Source: Croceibacterium xixiisoli (GTDB lineage: Bacteria; Pseudomonadota; Alphaproteobacteria; Sphingomonadales; Sphingomonadaceae). Taken from it: a stretch of DNA of 64,000 bases. The stretch spans positions 1,674,001 to 1,738,000 of the forward strand of contig NZ_WTYJ01000001.1 in the NCBI RefSeq assembly GCF_009827305.1, in the 5' to 3' direction. A program made the translations under genes and the position numbers. This document shows, piece after piece, positions 24,788 through 33,130 of this stretch (positions are counted from its first letter, which is position 1; every line of letters starts with the position of its first letter). The notes under the pieces are model-generated. The model did not search any database. It was not told the DNA's origin and saw nothing but the letters and a program-made list of their open reading frames with translations.

Positions 24788-26973
24788 CTGATCCCACTTC
24801 CTCGGCTGCCAAGCGCTGCCATGCGCTCCATGATTGAACGTGTTTCCTTCGGCCGAGCTGGCTGCTCAGCCGGGGCCGCTTGATCACCTCCCTCCGGTTG
24901 CTGGTGCAGATTGATCGGACGGGCCCAGGCGGGCGGCCGATCGGGGTTGTTCCAAAGGTCGCGACGGTCCGGCTTCAACATGATCCGCACCGCTTCCTCG
25001 TAACCGAACAGGTCGAGGCTTTCGTTCGGGCCCTGCCGTTCGAACTTCCCGTCGATCAGCGGCTCGTTGAAATATTCGTCGTAATATTCAGCATCGATGT
25101 CGGCGGCGAAATTGCATTGGCCTGGGCCGTCATCCGTGATGGCCAGCCGCTCGAGCGCCAGTTCCTTCAGCTTGTGCGCGCCGAGGGTCCATTCCTGCAC
25201 GATCGGCGCGACCAGCTTGCCGTTTTCGTCCTCGCTGATCTGGCGGGGCCGAACGGGCACCTCGTCAGCCTTCGGGCTGGGCGAGCCCTGGATCAGCCGG
25301 ACGCGCGCCCATGGCTGCGCCGGCTTGCCCCAATAGAGCTTGCGGCGCAGGCACCGACGGGCGAACTCCCGCCCTTTCCATGTGACATTGCCGTCGCTGA
25401 CGTCGATCGCCACCGCGGCAACCGGCATCTCCCGGTCCGGATCTCCCTCCATCGGGAACTTCCGCAGAATCACTTCCTCGATCAGGATATCCCAATCGTC
25501 GATCCGATCGCGCGTGCGCAGGTTGCGCAGCCGGCCGTCGGGCCACCGGCGCTGCCGGATAGTCAGCCGGTCCAGCCACCAGGACCGCGATTCCAGATCC
25601 CAGGCGCGGAAGCTGATGTCGAACTTGCCCGCGCCGACATCGACAGCCGCCGTGATGAACTTTGCCGCAAGCGGGAAGACGCCACGGGGCAGGGCTGGCG
25701 CCTCTGCCGTCTGGCTGGCGCGCTGTTGCAGCTTGGCGCTGTCGACGCCTTCGATGCCGGCCTTGCCTTCGAAAATCTCGCCCAACTGCTTGGACATCAA
25801 TTCCCGCAGCGCTTTGGTTTTGACCTTGCTGCCGCCGGAGCGCTCGTAATCGATCAGCGCCTTTTCCAGCCCGGCGGCCAGCTTGGCGGCGGGAGATGTC
25901 TTGATCATCAGCCCGTGCACCCAGAAGCCGCGCTCGGTATGTGGATCCGGCTCGCCTTCGATGCCGCGCACCGGGTCCAGAGTTTGGCCGCGATGCATCC
26001 ACCAGTCGTTTAGACCGGCTTCATCCACCATGGCGAACCGCGCTTTGTCGTCGTGAATAGTGCCGCAGTGCGGGCATGACATGCCTGCGCTGCGGCTCGC
26101 CAAATCGACACGGGCGTCATCGCTCAGCCGTTCGTTCTTGGCGTAATCCAGTTTGAATTCCGGCACGCCAGGCCAGAATTTCGTTGCGTAAGCTGCCGCG
26201 AACATCCGGCATTCCGGAGCCGCGCAGCGCATGACGTAGATCCCGCGCGACGTGGTCACCCAGGCAGCCGCAGTGCCCGCTTTCCATCCCTTGTCAGGGT
26301 GGGACAGGATGATCCCTTTGCGCCGCCGCCCGATGTTCTTCTGCCGGCCTTCCAGCTGGGTTTTCGCCGATTCCGAAAACTTCGACCAACCGTCCGGCTC
26401 GTCCATCACGCCGAACACGAATTCGCGGTTGCGGAATGTGGAATCATTCGCCGGCAGGAACTCGATCAGCTGCCCCGACACGCGCTTGCGTTTGTCGTTG
26501 TTGTCCGATCGGCCGGTGCCGATTTTGGCCCGCAGGCGAGGGTGATCATCGAACAGCGGCTTGATGACGCCTTCGCAGTATTCGCCAACGGCCTTGTCCG
26601 ATCCCAGGATCCAGCCGACCCGCCCCATGGGGCCGACGTCGATCATCTTGCCGAGGTAGTTCTCGGCTACGGTCGTGCCCCCCGAACGGGACGGCTTGAC
26701 CATCACCACCAGCTCGACGCCTGGTTCGTCCAGCGCGTCAGACGGGCCGATATTGTACGGCGTCCGCATCCGATCGTAGGAGACTAGGGCGCCGCTGTCG
26801 GGCAGCCGGAACTTGCGATGCTGCTCTGCCCATTCGATCGTGCTGATCTGCTCCGGTGGCCGGAACAGCGCCAGCCCGTCGCCGAGCATCCTCAGCGGGT
26901 CGGCGAAGAACTGGCCCGAGCCCAAGGCGAACACCTCGCGGCTCAGCGCGCTTCGGTTAAGCAGACCCTCCAC
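24784..26973 (-). CDS. terminase large subunit, lambda gpA family
   Basis: 729 residues from GTG; the frame overlaps the small-subunit end by 17 bases. Landmarks: an N-terminal region with DEPGVELVVMVKPSRSGGTT, where MVKPSRSGGTT is the Walker-A-like loop, VMDEPDGWS (Walker B/acidic), a CxxC...CPHCG zinc motif (about residues 285-310), and a C-terminal nuclease part with FITAAVDVGAGKFD, DVSDGN and CNFAADIDAEYY. It cuts concatemers and powers packaging. A later GTG start is possible. Confidence 0.93.
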   Translation of the reverse strand: MEGLLNRSALSREVFALGSGQFFADPLRMLGDGLALFRPPEQISTIEWAEQHRKFRLPDSGALVSYDRMRTPYNIGPSDALDEPGVELVVMVKPSRSGGTTVAENYLGKMIDVGPMGRVGWILGSDKAVGEYCEGVIKPLFDDHPRLRAKIGTGRSDNNDKRKRVSGQLIEFLPANDSTFRNREFVFGVMDEPDGWSKFSESAKTQLEGRQKNIGRRRKGIILSHPDKGWKAGTAAAWVTTSRGIYVMRCAAPECRMFAAAYATKFWPGVPEFKLDYAKNERLSDDARVDLASRSAGMSCPHCGTIHDDKARFAMVDEAGLNDWWMHRGQTLDPVRGIEGEPDPHTERGFWVHGLMIKTSPAAKLAAGLEKALIDYERSGGSKVKTKALRELMSKQLGEIFEGKAGIEGVDSAKLQQRASQTAEAPALPRGVFPLAAKFITAAVDVGAGKFDISFRAWDLESRSWWLDRLTIRQRRWPDGRLRNLRTRDRIDDWDILIEEVILRKFPMEGDPDREMPVAAVAIDVSDGNVTWKGREFARRCLRRKLYWGKPAQPWARVRLIQGSPSPKADEVPVRPRQISEDENGKLVAPIVQEWTLGAHKLKELALERLAITDDGPGQCNFAADIDAEYYDEYFNEPLIDGKFERQGPNESLDLFGYEEAVRIMLKPDRRDLWNNPDRPPAWARPINLHQQPEGGDQAAPAEQPARPKETRSIMERMAALGSRGSGIR

Positions 26974-27592
26974 GCAAATCGCTCAGGCACTTCTCGCCAG
27001 CCTGCCCCATGTGCAGGATGAGCGAGTTGACGGCATTTTCGAAGCTCTCCGATATCTCCGGCGGCCATTGGCCGGTGGGGTCCTGTTCGCGGGCTGCCTG
27101 CAACCCCGCGCGCTGCATCGATGCGACCATCTTCGCGATGGCATCCTCGGCTACGGTGCGGTCGATCAGCTGCCCCTGGCGTTCTCGCTCTTCACGCAAC
27201 CGGGTCTGCAGCCGAATGATCTTGTCGATTTCTTCGAGGCTCAGGTCCTCGTCGATGTCGTCGATGACAGAGCTGCCGATCGCCTGCCTGACGGCCCGGC
27301 GGCGCTGGATGCCCCGCTGCTGTTCGGCCGTGAAATGCTTGATCAGAAACTGGATCGAGGCGACCGGCTTGAACTGCCATTCGATGCCATTGCCGCCGCG
27401 GACGAAATGCTTGTCGGCCTCGAAGCCGGGAATGTCATTGCACCAGGTGCGCAGCGCTACCCATGACAGGCCGAGCAGTTCGGCCATCGGGTCGGCGGTA
27501 AGGACCGTGCCGCGCGGTAGTGTCTTGGCCTTGGCAAGCGATGCTTCCAAGGTCCGAACGCGCGCAGCAGGATTGGTCGCTTTGCGCGCCAT
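26957..27592 (-). CDS. terminase small subunit, Nu1-like
   Basis: 211 residues from ATG behind AGGTAG. Near the N-terminus is a winged-helix-like segment (MAELLGLSWVALRTWCNDIPGFEADKHFVRGGNGIEWQF, about residues 36-75), as in Nu1/DUF1441 small terminases. A long charged coiled coil follows (EIDKIIRLQTRLREERERQGQLIDR). It would recognise the cos site, which should lie just upstream, and lead the large subunit to it. Confidence 0.85.
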   Translation of the reverse strand: MARKATNPAARVRTLEASLAKAKTLPRGTVLTADPMAELLGLSWVALRTWCNDIPGFEADKHFVRGGNGIEWQFKPVASIQFLIKHFTAEQQRGIQRRRAVRQAIGSSVIDDIDEDLSLEEIDKIIRLQTRLREERERQGQLIDRTVAEDAIAKMVASMQRAGLQAAREQDPTGQWPPEISESFENAVNSLILHMGQAGEKCLSDLRGGSA

Positions 27593-27683
27593 TCAACTAC
27601 CTGAAATCTGGAGAAATATCGCTCGGGCCAACTCTGGACCCACCACGACACGGTTGGAGAACTCGCAGAAAACTCTCCCCATG
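27593..27683. other. 91-bp gap ahead of terminase; likely place of cos/late control
   Basis: Between the 231-residue gene and the small terminase gene there is a 91-bp gap, including the repeated element AACTCTGGACCC/AAACTCTCCCC. Lambda-type cos sites often lie here, but no overhang site can be defined by eye. Confidence 0.25.
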
Positions 27684-28379
27684 TCAACGCGCGTCGAGCT
27701 TGACGTCATAGTCGATGTCGTTGGTTTCGCAGAATACGGCAATCTTATCAGCTAGTTGCCGGAATATTCCTATCGCTCTGGCGTTGCGGCAGCGTGCGAA
27801 ACGGGTGGCCAGACCGATCGCGACGTCTTCCAGCACGATGATCTCGAAGAATTTGATGTATTCGGCAGGCAGTTGGGCCTTCGCTTCCCGATACATCCGG
27901 CGCGCATTTGCCTCCCAGCTGGTGATCGGAATGTGACCCGCGAACCCGACTGATCGGCGATCGCTGCCGCCTGAGTTGTCTGAAAGCTGGGTCGATGAAA
28001 ACCGGCCGACCAGACCGGCGATGTCGTGGCATTCACGGTACCAGATGCAAGCGCGCGCTTGGTCATCGCCCAACCGCCCAGCCCGCCACATGCGGATCAC
28101 GATCGGCGTCACCACGCGGCGCACGGACCGAACCACGCGGACGGTGCCGTCCGGTTGCTTCGGGGTGAACGGCACCGTGTCTCCCTTCGCCATCCATTCG
28201 GGCGTCGGCTCGATCACCGTGTCGGCGAGGTTAGCGAACGATCCGGATGCGACCTGCTGCTCCGCTTCGCGACGCGCCACCTCCCGCGCCCGGTCGGCCT
28301 TGTCGCGCGCCAGCATATCGAAAACGCGCCTGCGCTCCCGATTGCGTTCGATCCTCAGCCTGTCTGCCCCGTCCGTCAT
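27684..28379 (-). CDS. phage protein in the late-regulator position, function unknown
   Basis: 231 residues from ATG. The N-terminal 45 residues are a very basic/charged helix (ERNRERRRVFDMLARDKADRAREVARREAEQQ). The middle has a basic segment (VRVVRSVRRVVTPIVIRMWRAGRL). The C-terminal 110 residues form a helical domain ending RQLADKIAVFCETNDIDYDV. It is the last gene before the terminase, the slot held by antiterminator Q-type regulators in lambda. No family is recognised, so a late-gene role is inference. Confidence 0.55.
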   Translation of the reverse strand: MTDGADRLRIERNRERRRVFDMLARDKADRAREVARREAEQQVASGSFANLADTVIEPTPEWMAKGDTVPFTPKQPDGTVRVVRSVRRVVTPIVIRMWRAGRLGDDQARACIWYRECHDIAGLVGRFSSTQLSDNSGGSDRRSVGFAGHIPITSWEANARRMYREAKAQLPAEYIKFFEIIVLEDVAIGLATRFARCRNARAIGIFRQLADKIAVFCETNDIDYDVKLDAR

Positions 28380-28382
28380 CGA

Positions 28383-28589
28383 TTACTTTCCACGTTTCAC
28401 TTTGAGCGCCTTCTTGGCCAGGCCATCGAGCAGGGCCTGATCCGACCAGCCGGGCAGCCAGGATTTGTTGATCAGCACGACCTCGCCGCCGCTGGCCTCG
28501 TAGGCGGCGCGGGTCGCTTCCAGAGCCTTCGCGGGATCCGGGTCACGCATGGCGCCGGCGAATTTCGTCAGGGATGTGCGGCGCGTCAC
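28383..28589 (-). CDS. small phage protein, 68 residues
   Basis: The GTG start overlaps the stop of the upstream gene (GTGA), giving 68 residues; the longer open frame has no ribosome site. The product has a helical segment (AKALEATRAAYEASGGE) and a basic end (LAKKALKVKRGK). Coupling argues for real translation. Function unknown. Confidence 0.5.
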   Translation of the reverse strand: MTRRTSLTKFAGAMRDPDPAKALEATRAAYEASGGEVVLINKSWLPGWSDQALLDGLAKKALKVKRGK

Positions 28590-28933
28590 AGCATGCGCTC
28601 CGCTTCGAGCGTGCGACGGACCATGCGGGAGGATTCCGTTTCGCGGCGCTGGCGCATCCGGCGGGTGTTTTCGAGCGACCAGCTGTCGCGGACGATCATC
28701 ATCAGCGCGCCGCTCGGCGTCACGACCCACGCCAGTCCGCGCTCCGATGCGGCAGGGCTGAGCGCTGCGTTGTACGCATCGCAGAGGTCGTGAACGTAAT
28801 CGCGCGCCGTGCGGTGGATTGTGATCGTCCGACCGGTTCGGGTATCGACGACAACGCGGGTTTCGCCGGGCGCCATCGAGCGATGACCGAAGGTCGCGCC
28901 AGCCGAGACGCGTTCAGTGAGCGGGTTGGTCAT
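28586..28933 (-). CDS. phage protein, 115 residues, function unknown
   Basis: Starts with ATG inside the end of the DUF1376 gene and is coupled to the next gene. It carries a strand-rich N-terminus (TRVVVDTRTGRTITIHRTARDYVHDLCDAYN) and ends in a strongly basic helix (ENTRRMRQRRETESSRMVRRTLEAERML). The charge suggests nucleic-acid contact. No family recognised. Confidence 0.55.
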   Translation of the reverse strand: MTNPLTERVSAGATFGHRSMAPGETRVVVDTRTGRTITIHRTARDYVHDLCDAYNAALSPAASERGLAWVVTPSGALMMIVRDSWSLENTRRMRQRRETESSRMVRRTLEAERML

Positions 28934-29891
28934 ATTGCCCCTCGATCAGCTTGAGAAAGCTCGATGGTTGCAGGAAAAAATCGAAGTTCGCGCCGCGCCA
29001 GGTGCCGTTGCCCTCGCGCAGAAATTTGCTGTTCCGGATGGCGTCGAGCGCTCGCACGAAGTCGTCGATGCCGTACTCGCGCATCCGGGCTTTCAGCTGC
29101 TTGCGGCGCTGGTCGCTGAGCTTCTCGACACGGGGCAGGCCGCAGTCGGCCGCGAGCTTGTTCCACGCCTCGACGACGTGCTCAGGTCGGAATTCAGGCT
29201 CGGCAGGGACGGGTGGGGCAGCATCCCCAAACAGGTTCTGGTCTTCCCCCGTCGGCGACCCGTCGTCGACAAAAGAACCTTCAGGTTCTTCTATATTACT
29301 AGAATCTCCCTGTCCCTCTCCCTGTCCCTCTCCCTGTCCCTCTCCCTGTCCCTTGGAGCCCATGTCACGCGGGACATTTTCGGGTGTCACGCGTGACAAT
29401 TCCGTGACTGTCTCAGTGACACGCTCAGGACGACCAAGGGCCTCCCACTCGTCAAATGACGGAGAATTAACCTGTTTATCGGTGTTGCGCTGGTTGTGCT
29501 TGCGCACCGCCGCGCAGAACTTGGCGTGCCTTTGCCGCAGTTTGCCATTCCACGCGTCGAGAGCGGTTTCGACGACAACCGGATGATAAAAGCGATCGTC
29601 GCTGCACAAAACGAAGCCGCGCAGTGCGCCTTCCTTGTGTTTTGCCCATGTTCGCTTGTCCCGGCCAAGCCCGACCAGACGCATCAGAACCGTGTCGTTG
29701 TTCGGCAAACTGCCAGCCGGAATCTGGTGCCAGGATGCCGCCCAAAGCAGGACCGCGTACCAGCACGTCTCAGGCTCTTCCTCGGCCGCCAGATCGCTGT
29801 CACGCAGGCGTGCGACATGCAGCGGCATGAACGGGAAGTCCTGCAGGTCGACCTCTTCGGCAATCATGGGTGGGGGTCGGTTGGTGCCCAC
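28914..29891 (-). CDS. replication-associated protein, DUF1376/YdaU-like
   Basis: The best start is a GTG behind GAAGGAAGG, giving 325 residues. Residues about 12-110 match DUF1376: LQDFPFMPLHVARLRDSDL, TCWYAVLLWAASWHQIPAGSLPNND, GALRGFVLCSDDRFYHPVV. A linker holds four exact GQGE repeats. The C-terminal part (LKARMREYGIDDFVRALDAIRNSKFLRE and WRGANFDFFLQPSSFLKLIEGQY) is typical of phage replication initiators and loaders. It likely starts phage replication, and an origin may lie inside the gene. Confidence 0.8.
   Translation of the reverse strand: MGTNRPPPMIAEEVDLQDFPFMPLHVARLRDSDLAAEEEPETCWYAVLLWAASWHQIPAGSLPNNDTVLMRLVGLGRDKRTWAKHKEGALRGFVLCSDDRFYHPVVVETALDAWNGKLRQRHAKFCAAVRKHNQRNTDKQVNSPSFDEWEALGRPERVTETVTELSRVTPENVPRDMGSKGQGEGQGEGQGEGQGDSSNIEEPEGSFVDDGSPTGEDQNLFGDAAPPVPAEPEFRPEHVVEAWNKLAADCGLPRVEKLSDQRRKQLKARMREYGIDDFVRALDAIRNSKFLREGNGTWRGANFDFFLQPSSFLKLIEGQYDQPAH
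29305..29352 (-). repeat. four perfect 12-bp tandem repeats inside the DUF1376 gene
   Basis: The unit TCTCCCTGTCCC (plus strand) occurs four times without a gap and encodes Gly-Gln-Gly-Glu each time. Because the unit is a multiple of three, copy-number change would keep the frame. It sits between the two domains of the replication protein and could be a linker of variable length or an iteron-like array. Confidence 0.8.
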
Positions 29892-29896
29892 TGGCG

Positions 29897-30118
29897 TCAG
29901 CCTTCCTTCAGCACGCGTGACAGCCAGCACCCGGTCGGGCGTGCGATTGCCGCCTGGGCGCGTTGTGAAGGGGCCAGAGAGCGCTTGGCGGGCATAAGTG
30001 CCCTGGCGGGGGGATTGCTGGTCACTCGGCGCGCTGGCGGCGCGGCCTTGCCCCAGCTGGCTGCCAAGCGCTCCATGGCGGACGGCGCTGCGGACAGATC
30101 GATGCGGAATTGGGTCAT
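29897..30118 (-). CDS. small phage protein, 73 residues
   Basis: ATG overlaps the stop of the methylase-like gene (ATGA) and the frame ends six bases before the DUF1376 start. The product is basic and Ala/Pro/Arg-rich, with WGKAAPPARRVTSNPPARALMPAKRSLAPSQRAQAAIARPTGCW at residues about 22-65. It could bind DNA. No family recognised. Confidence 0.5.
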   Translation of the reverse strand: MTQFRIDLSAAPSAMERLAASWGKAAPPARRVTSNPPARALMPAKRSLAPSQRAQAAIARPTGCWLSRVLKEG

Positions 30119-30756
30119 TGATAGCCCTCGTAATCAGACGAGCGTTCGAGCTGTTTTCGGCAGGGGGCGATCCACCGCAGGCGAGTGGACCATTCGGCGC
30201 GCGGCCCGGTCAGCCAGATCAGCCAAGCATAGGCCGTTGCCGTCGAACCCTTGGGAGAGAGCCGGCCTTTGTGCATCACCACCCTTTCCGTGAACTGGAG
30301 CACGTAGGCTGGCGGGTTTTCCGAATAGAGCCGCTGGTGCCGGCCGACACCTTCCAGGAAGGCGGCGCGAACGATCATCGCCACGCCTTGCTTGCTTGTC
30401 GCAATGGCTCGTTCGATGAACTGCTCGGCCAGCTTGAACGGCGGGTTCGTGATCGTCCAATCGACAGCGTCTGGTGCTGGACCGAACAGGTAATCCTGCT
30501 GATCAAAGCCAGCGCCGTAATCGAACACGTCACTGGCTATGACACGCTGGAAATACTCGCTGAGCGGCTGCACCATGTGCCCGCGGTTGGCCGCCGGCTC
30601 TCTGCAGGTTCGCTGATCCAGCGGATCGCTTGGAGGACCGTTCTGCAAAAATTCGCACAGCGCGCGGGTTGCCCAAGGCGGGGTCGGGAAATCATCCAGA
30701 CTATCATGCGGTTCTACACGGCGCTGCCGAACAGCGGTGGAAAGGTTGCCGGTCAT
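30115..30756 (-). CDS. DNA adenine methylase-like protein with NPPF motif
   Basis: 213 residues from an ATG coupled to the Dam-like gene stop; the longer frame upstream overlaps that gene. DDFPTPPWATRAL precedes a SAM-binding fold and NPPF, the N6-adenine methylase active-site motif, is clear in DWTITNPPFKLAEQFIERA. The rest contains KQGVAMIVRAAFLEG and LSPKGSTATAYAWLIWL. It probably methylates phage DNA, perhaps to evade host restriction; the target site is unknown. Confidence 0.7.
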   Translation of the reverse strand: MTGNLSTAVRQRRVEPHDSLDDFPTPPWATRALCEFLQNGPPSDPLDQRTCREPAANRGHMVQPLSEYFQRVIASDVFDYGAGFDQQDYLFGPAPDAVDWTITNPPFKLAEQFIERAIATSKQGVAMIVRAAFLEGVGRHQRLYSENPPAYVLQFTERVVMHKGRLSPKGSTATAYAWLIWLTGPRAEWSTRLRWIAPCRKQLERSSDYEGYQ

Positions 30757-31631
30757 GCAGCGATCTCCGTCGGGAACATGTCGCCCTGAGGCCGCGCAGC
30801 AGCTGCGGCAGCATTGAGCCAGAGCACTTCGGTGCGCGGGCGGGCGCCGTCGGCGAGAGCGGCGCGCTCGATACGCGTCCAACCTGCCAAGGCGGTGTCG
30901 TACATATCGCTGGGGTAACCACAGAGGATCACCATGCCTTCCAGCGTTTGAAGAAACTGCAACAGTTCGCGATGTTGATCGTCCGAAAGCTCGTGGCGAT
31001 AGACGCCGCCGCTATCGGCCCGACGACAGGCGCGAGAGCGGGTTTCATGCAGGTACGGTGGATCGACGAAGTGGAGCGTCGCAGTGGAATCGTGCTGGGC
31101 CATGACAGCGACGGCCGGGCGGTTCTCGATGATCACGCCGGCCAGCCGGGCAATCGCGACCTCAAGCCCATCGGGCAGGTTCTTCCAATCGCCGGCAGGG
31201 GGGCCGCCAGAGCGATTGCTGTTGGCTCGAAACCCGGTGCGGTATTGGCCGCTGGCCCCGTCGCTCCCGTGACCCATGAAGCTGCGCACCATCAGTCGGC
31301 GGGCGCGCTCGACTGGATCGGCGCACATTTCGTAAGCGTCGTTGAATTCGTCTCGGGCAAAGGGCGTCAGGCGCAGAGCCCGCACCAACTTCTTAGCGTC
31401 CGCCGGATTTCGGAGCACCCGGAACAGGTTCACCAGTTCAGCGTCGAGATCGTTCCAGACCTCTGCCTTGGCGCGGTCCTTTCGAAACCCAACGGACCAT
31501 GCGCCGCCGAACGGCTCGACATATACCCGATGCGGACCGAATTGGCTGATGATCCAGGGCGCCAGCAGCCATTTGCCGCCATGCCAGCGCAGGATCGGGC
31601 GATGAGGTGCGGGAGACAGCACGCCAGTCAT
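30753..31631 (-). CDS. DNA adenine methylase, Dam/D12 class
   Basis: 292 residues from ATG (MTGVLSPAP), coupled to the PAPS-like gene stop. The D12 landmarks are present: LRWHGGKWLLAPWI (motif X), VYVEPFGGAWSVGF (SAM binding), LHFVDPPYLHETR (DPPY active site), and a C-terminal LWLNAAA. N6-adenine methylation of phage DNA is the expected activity. The recognition sequence cannot be predicted from sequence. Confidence 0.88.
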   Translation of the reverse strand: MTGVLSPAPHRPILRWHGGKWLLAPWIISQFGPHRVYVEPFGGAWSVGFRKDRAKAEVWNDLDAELVNLFRVLRNPADAKKLVRALRLTPFARDEFNDAYEMCADPVERARRLMVRSFMGHGSDGASGQYRTGFRANSNRSGGPPAGDWKNLPDGLEVAIARLAGVIIENRPAVAVMAQHDSTATLHFVDPPYLHETRSRACRRADSGGVYRHELSDDQHRELLQFLQTLEGMVILCGYPSDMYDTALAGWTRIERAALADGARPRTEVLWLNAAAAAARPQGDMFPTEIAA

Positions 31632-32482
31632 GCCGCCTCCCCAGCGCACCAGAGCCCGCATTCGGCGTCATCCGGATCGGCGTCGAATGCCCCCATAAAC
31701 ATGTCGGGTTGGCGCCGAATGGCATCGCGAATTTCGGAATAGCTGCGGCCGAGGATCCAATGCCGCGCATCAGGTTCGGCTGTCGCTGCAACGCGCTCTT
31801 CCTGCTCAATCCACCAGTCAAGCGTGCCTGGAGCGTACCTTTCGACCTCGTAAAGTCTTACCGACTTCTGGAAACACCCATCGCAATTTCCCTCAAAATT
31901 GAGGAGCCCGAGGTCAAAGCCCTGCGCGTCCCAAAACGCGCGAACGTCACGCTTGGTAACCTTTGCATTATAGAGAGGAGTTGCGCTGTTCCACGCATCC
32001 TTCTTCGACTTTGTGCGCCGACGCGCTTCAGCAACTCTACCTTCTTCGTCATAACGTAGGCCGACCACGGACAAGTATCTTCCGGGGCCAAAGACCGACA
32101 GAGCAAACTTGCGACAGACGGCTTGCTTGAGGCTCATGGAGCACCATGGCCTAGCCACGTTCGGGAGGTATCCGCGAGTGCTTATCAACGCCGCGAAAGG
32201 TTCGCCTTTCCGGTGCGCACTATTGAACCCAACTTCCTCAAAGCCAATTTCTCCTCGGCGCCATTCAAGCCACCGCACCAGCACGCCCCAGCGAACAGAG
32301 CATTCGTGCACGAACCGCAGCGTTTCCTCGCGCTCCTTTCCAGTGTTGGCAAAGCAGACATGCACGTCATCCGGCAGCTGGCCGCCGTGCGCGTCGATGA
32401 TCTGCTTGAGCATGTAGGCCGACGTGCGGCCGCCCGAGAACGAGATCAGCGCGGGCCCCTCGATCCGATAAGGGTTGGTCAT
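31628..32482 (-). CDS. phosphoadenosine phosphosulfate reductase-like PP-loop protein
   Basis: 284 residues from ATG (MTNPYRIEGP), coupled on both sides. ISFSGGRTSAYML is the ATP-pyrophosphatase PP-loop. TGKEREETLRFV and RPWCSMSLKQAVC follow, and NCDGCFQKS holds a Cys pair. Phage members of this family have unknown roles; some relatives, such as DndC, thiolate DNA. The position among two methylases makes nucleic-acid modification attractive, but that is inference. Confidence 0.8.
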   Translation of the reverse strand: MTNPYRIEGPALISFSGGRTSAYMLKQIIDAHGGQLPDDVHVCFANTGKEREETLRFVHECSVRWGVLVRWLEWRRGEIGFEEVGFNSAHRKGEPFAALISTRGYLPNVARPWCSMSLKQAVCRKFALSVFGPGRYLSVVGLRYDEEGRVAEARRRTKSKKDAWNSATPLYNAKVTKRDVRAFWDAQGFDLGLLNFEGNCDGCFQKSVRLYEVERYAPGTLDWWIEQEERVAATAEPDARHWILGRSYSEIRDAIRRQPDMFMGAFDADPDDAECGLWCAGEAA

Positions 32483-33078
32483 GCCGCACCCCCAAGCATC
32501 GGGCGCAGCACTTCTTGGGCGCGCCATGGCGGTGTGATCTGCTCGTGGAAGCCGAGCGAGTAATCCAGGATGCCCAGCGCGTCGGCTTCGTCATCCTTGC
32601 GCGGAGAGAAGCCTAACTGCCGGCAGCGTTCGATCGTCAGCCGCTTCAGTTCATCACGTGCCGAGCCTTTGCCTTCGGCCTTGCGCTTGGCTCGGGCCTT
32701 GGCGTTCGCGTCCTTGACCAGATCGGTGCCGATGAAGTCCTTGCGCCACGTGGAAACATTGATCGCGGTAGCCTGGCATCGCATCGCGTTGGCGAAGCTT
32801 TCCACATGGGCGGCCAGACCGGATGCGAGCGAAAGCGCGCGGATGTTGGTCGCGCCGCTCAGGTTGGCAGGCAGGATCGCCTGCTCGAAATAGATCGAGG
32901 CGAACGGCATGACCTTCCACAGATCGGTCATCTGCTGATGCAGCTTGCAGAACACCTGCCCATCAGACGTGAACTCGCTGCCCAGCCGCCAGCTTCCGTA
33001 GCGCGCGGCTTCCCAGCCGGGTTTCCATACGGCCCAGCCGGTGTTCGATTTCGACAAATCGAGAGCGAGGATCGCCAT
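32479..33078 (-). CDS. RuvC-like Holliday junction resolvase
   Basis: 199 residues. LALDLSKSNTGWAV carries the first catalytic Asp near residue 6, IYFEQAI the Glu, and KDDEADALGILDY the last Asp pair, as in RNase H-fold RuvC enzymes. The middle NVSTWRKDFIG also fits phage RuvC-like nucleases. It should resolve branched DNA from recombination or replication before packaging. Confidence 0.82.
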   Translation of the reverse strand: MAILALDLSKSNTGWAVWKPGWEAARYGSWRLGSEFTSDGQVFCKLHQQMTDLWKVMPFASIYFEQAILPANLSGATNIRALSLASGLAAHVESFANAMRCQATAINVSTWRKDFIGTDLVKDANAKARAKRKAEGKGSARDELKRLTIERCRQLGFSPRKDDEADALGILDYSLGFHEQITPPWRAQEVLRPMLGGAA

Positions 33079-33130
33079 TTCGTTTCACCCGTGAGAGCGG
33101 GCGGCACCACGCGGGCGCCGCCCTGCGTGA

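Noticed and set aside
29305-29352. Possible CRISPR or iteron array
   Set aside because: Units are 12 bp with no spacers and code for a regular GQGE linker, so it is not CRISPR. No CRISPR array was seen in the window.
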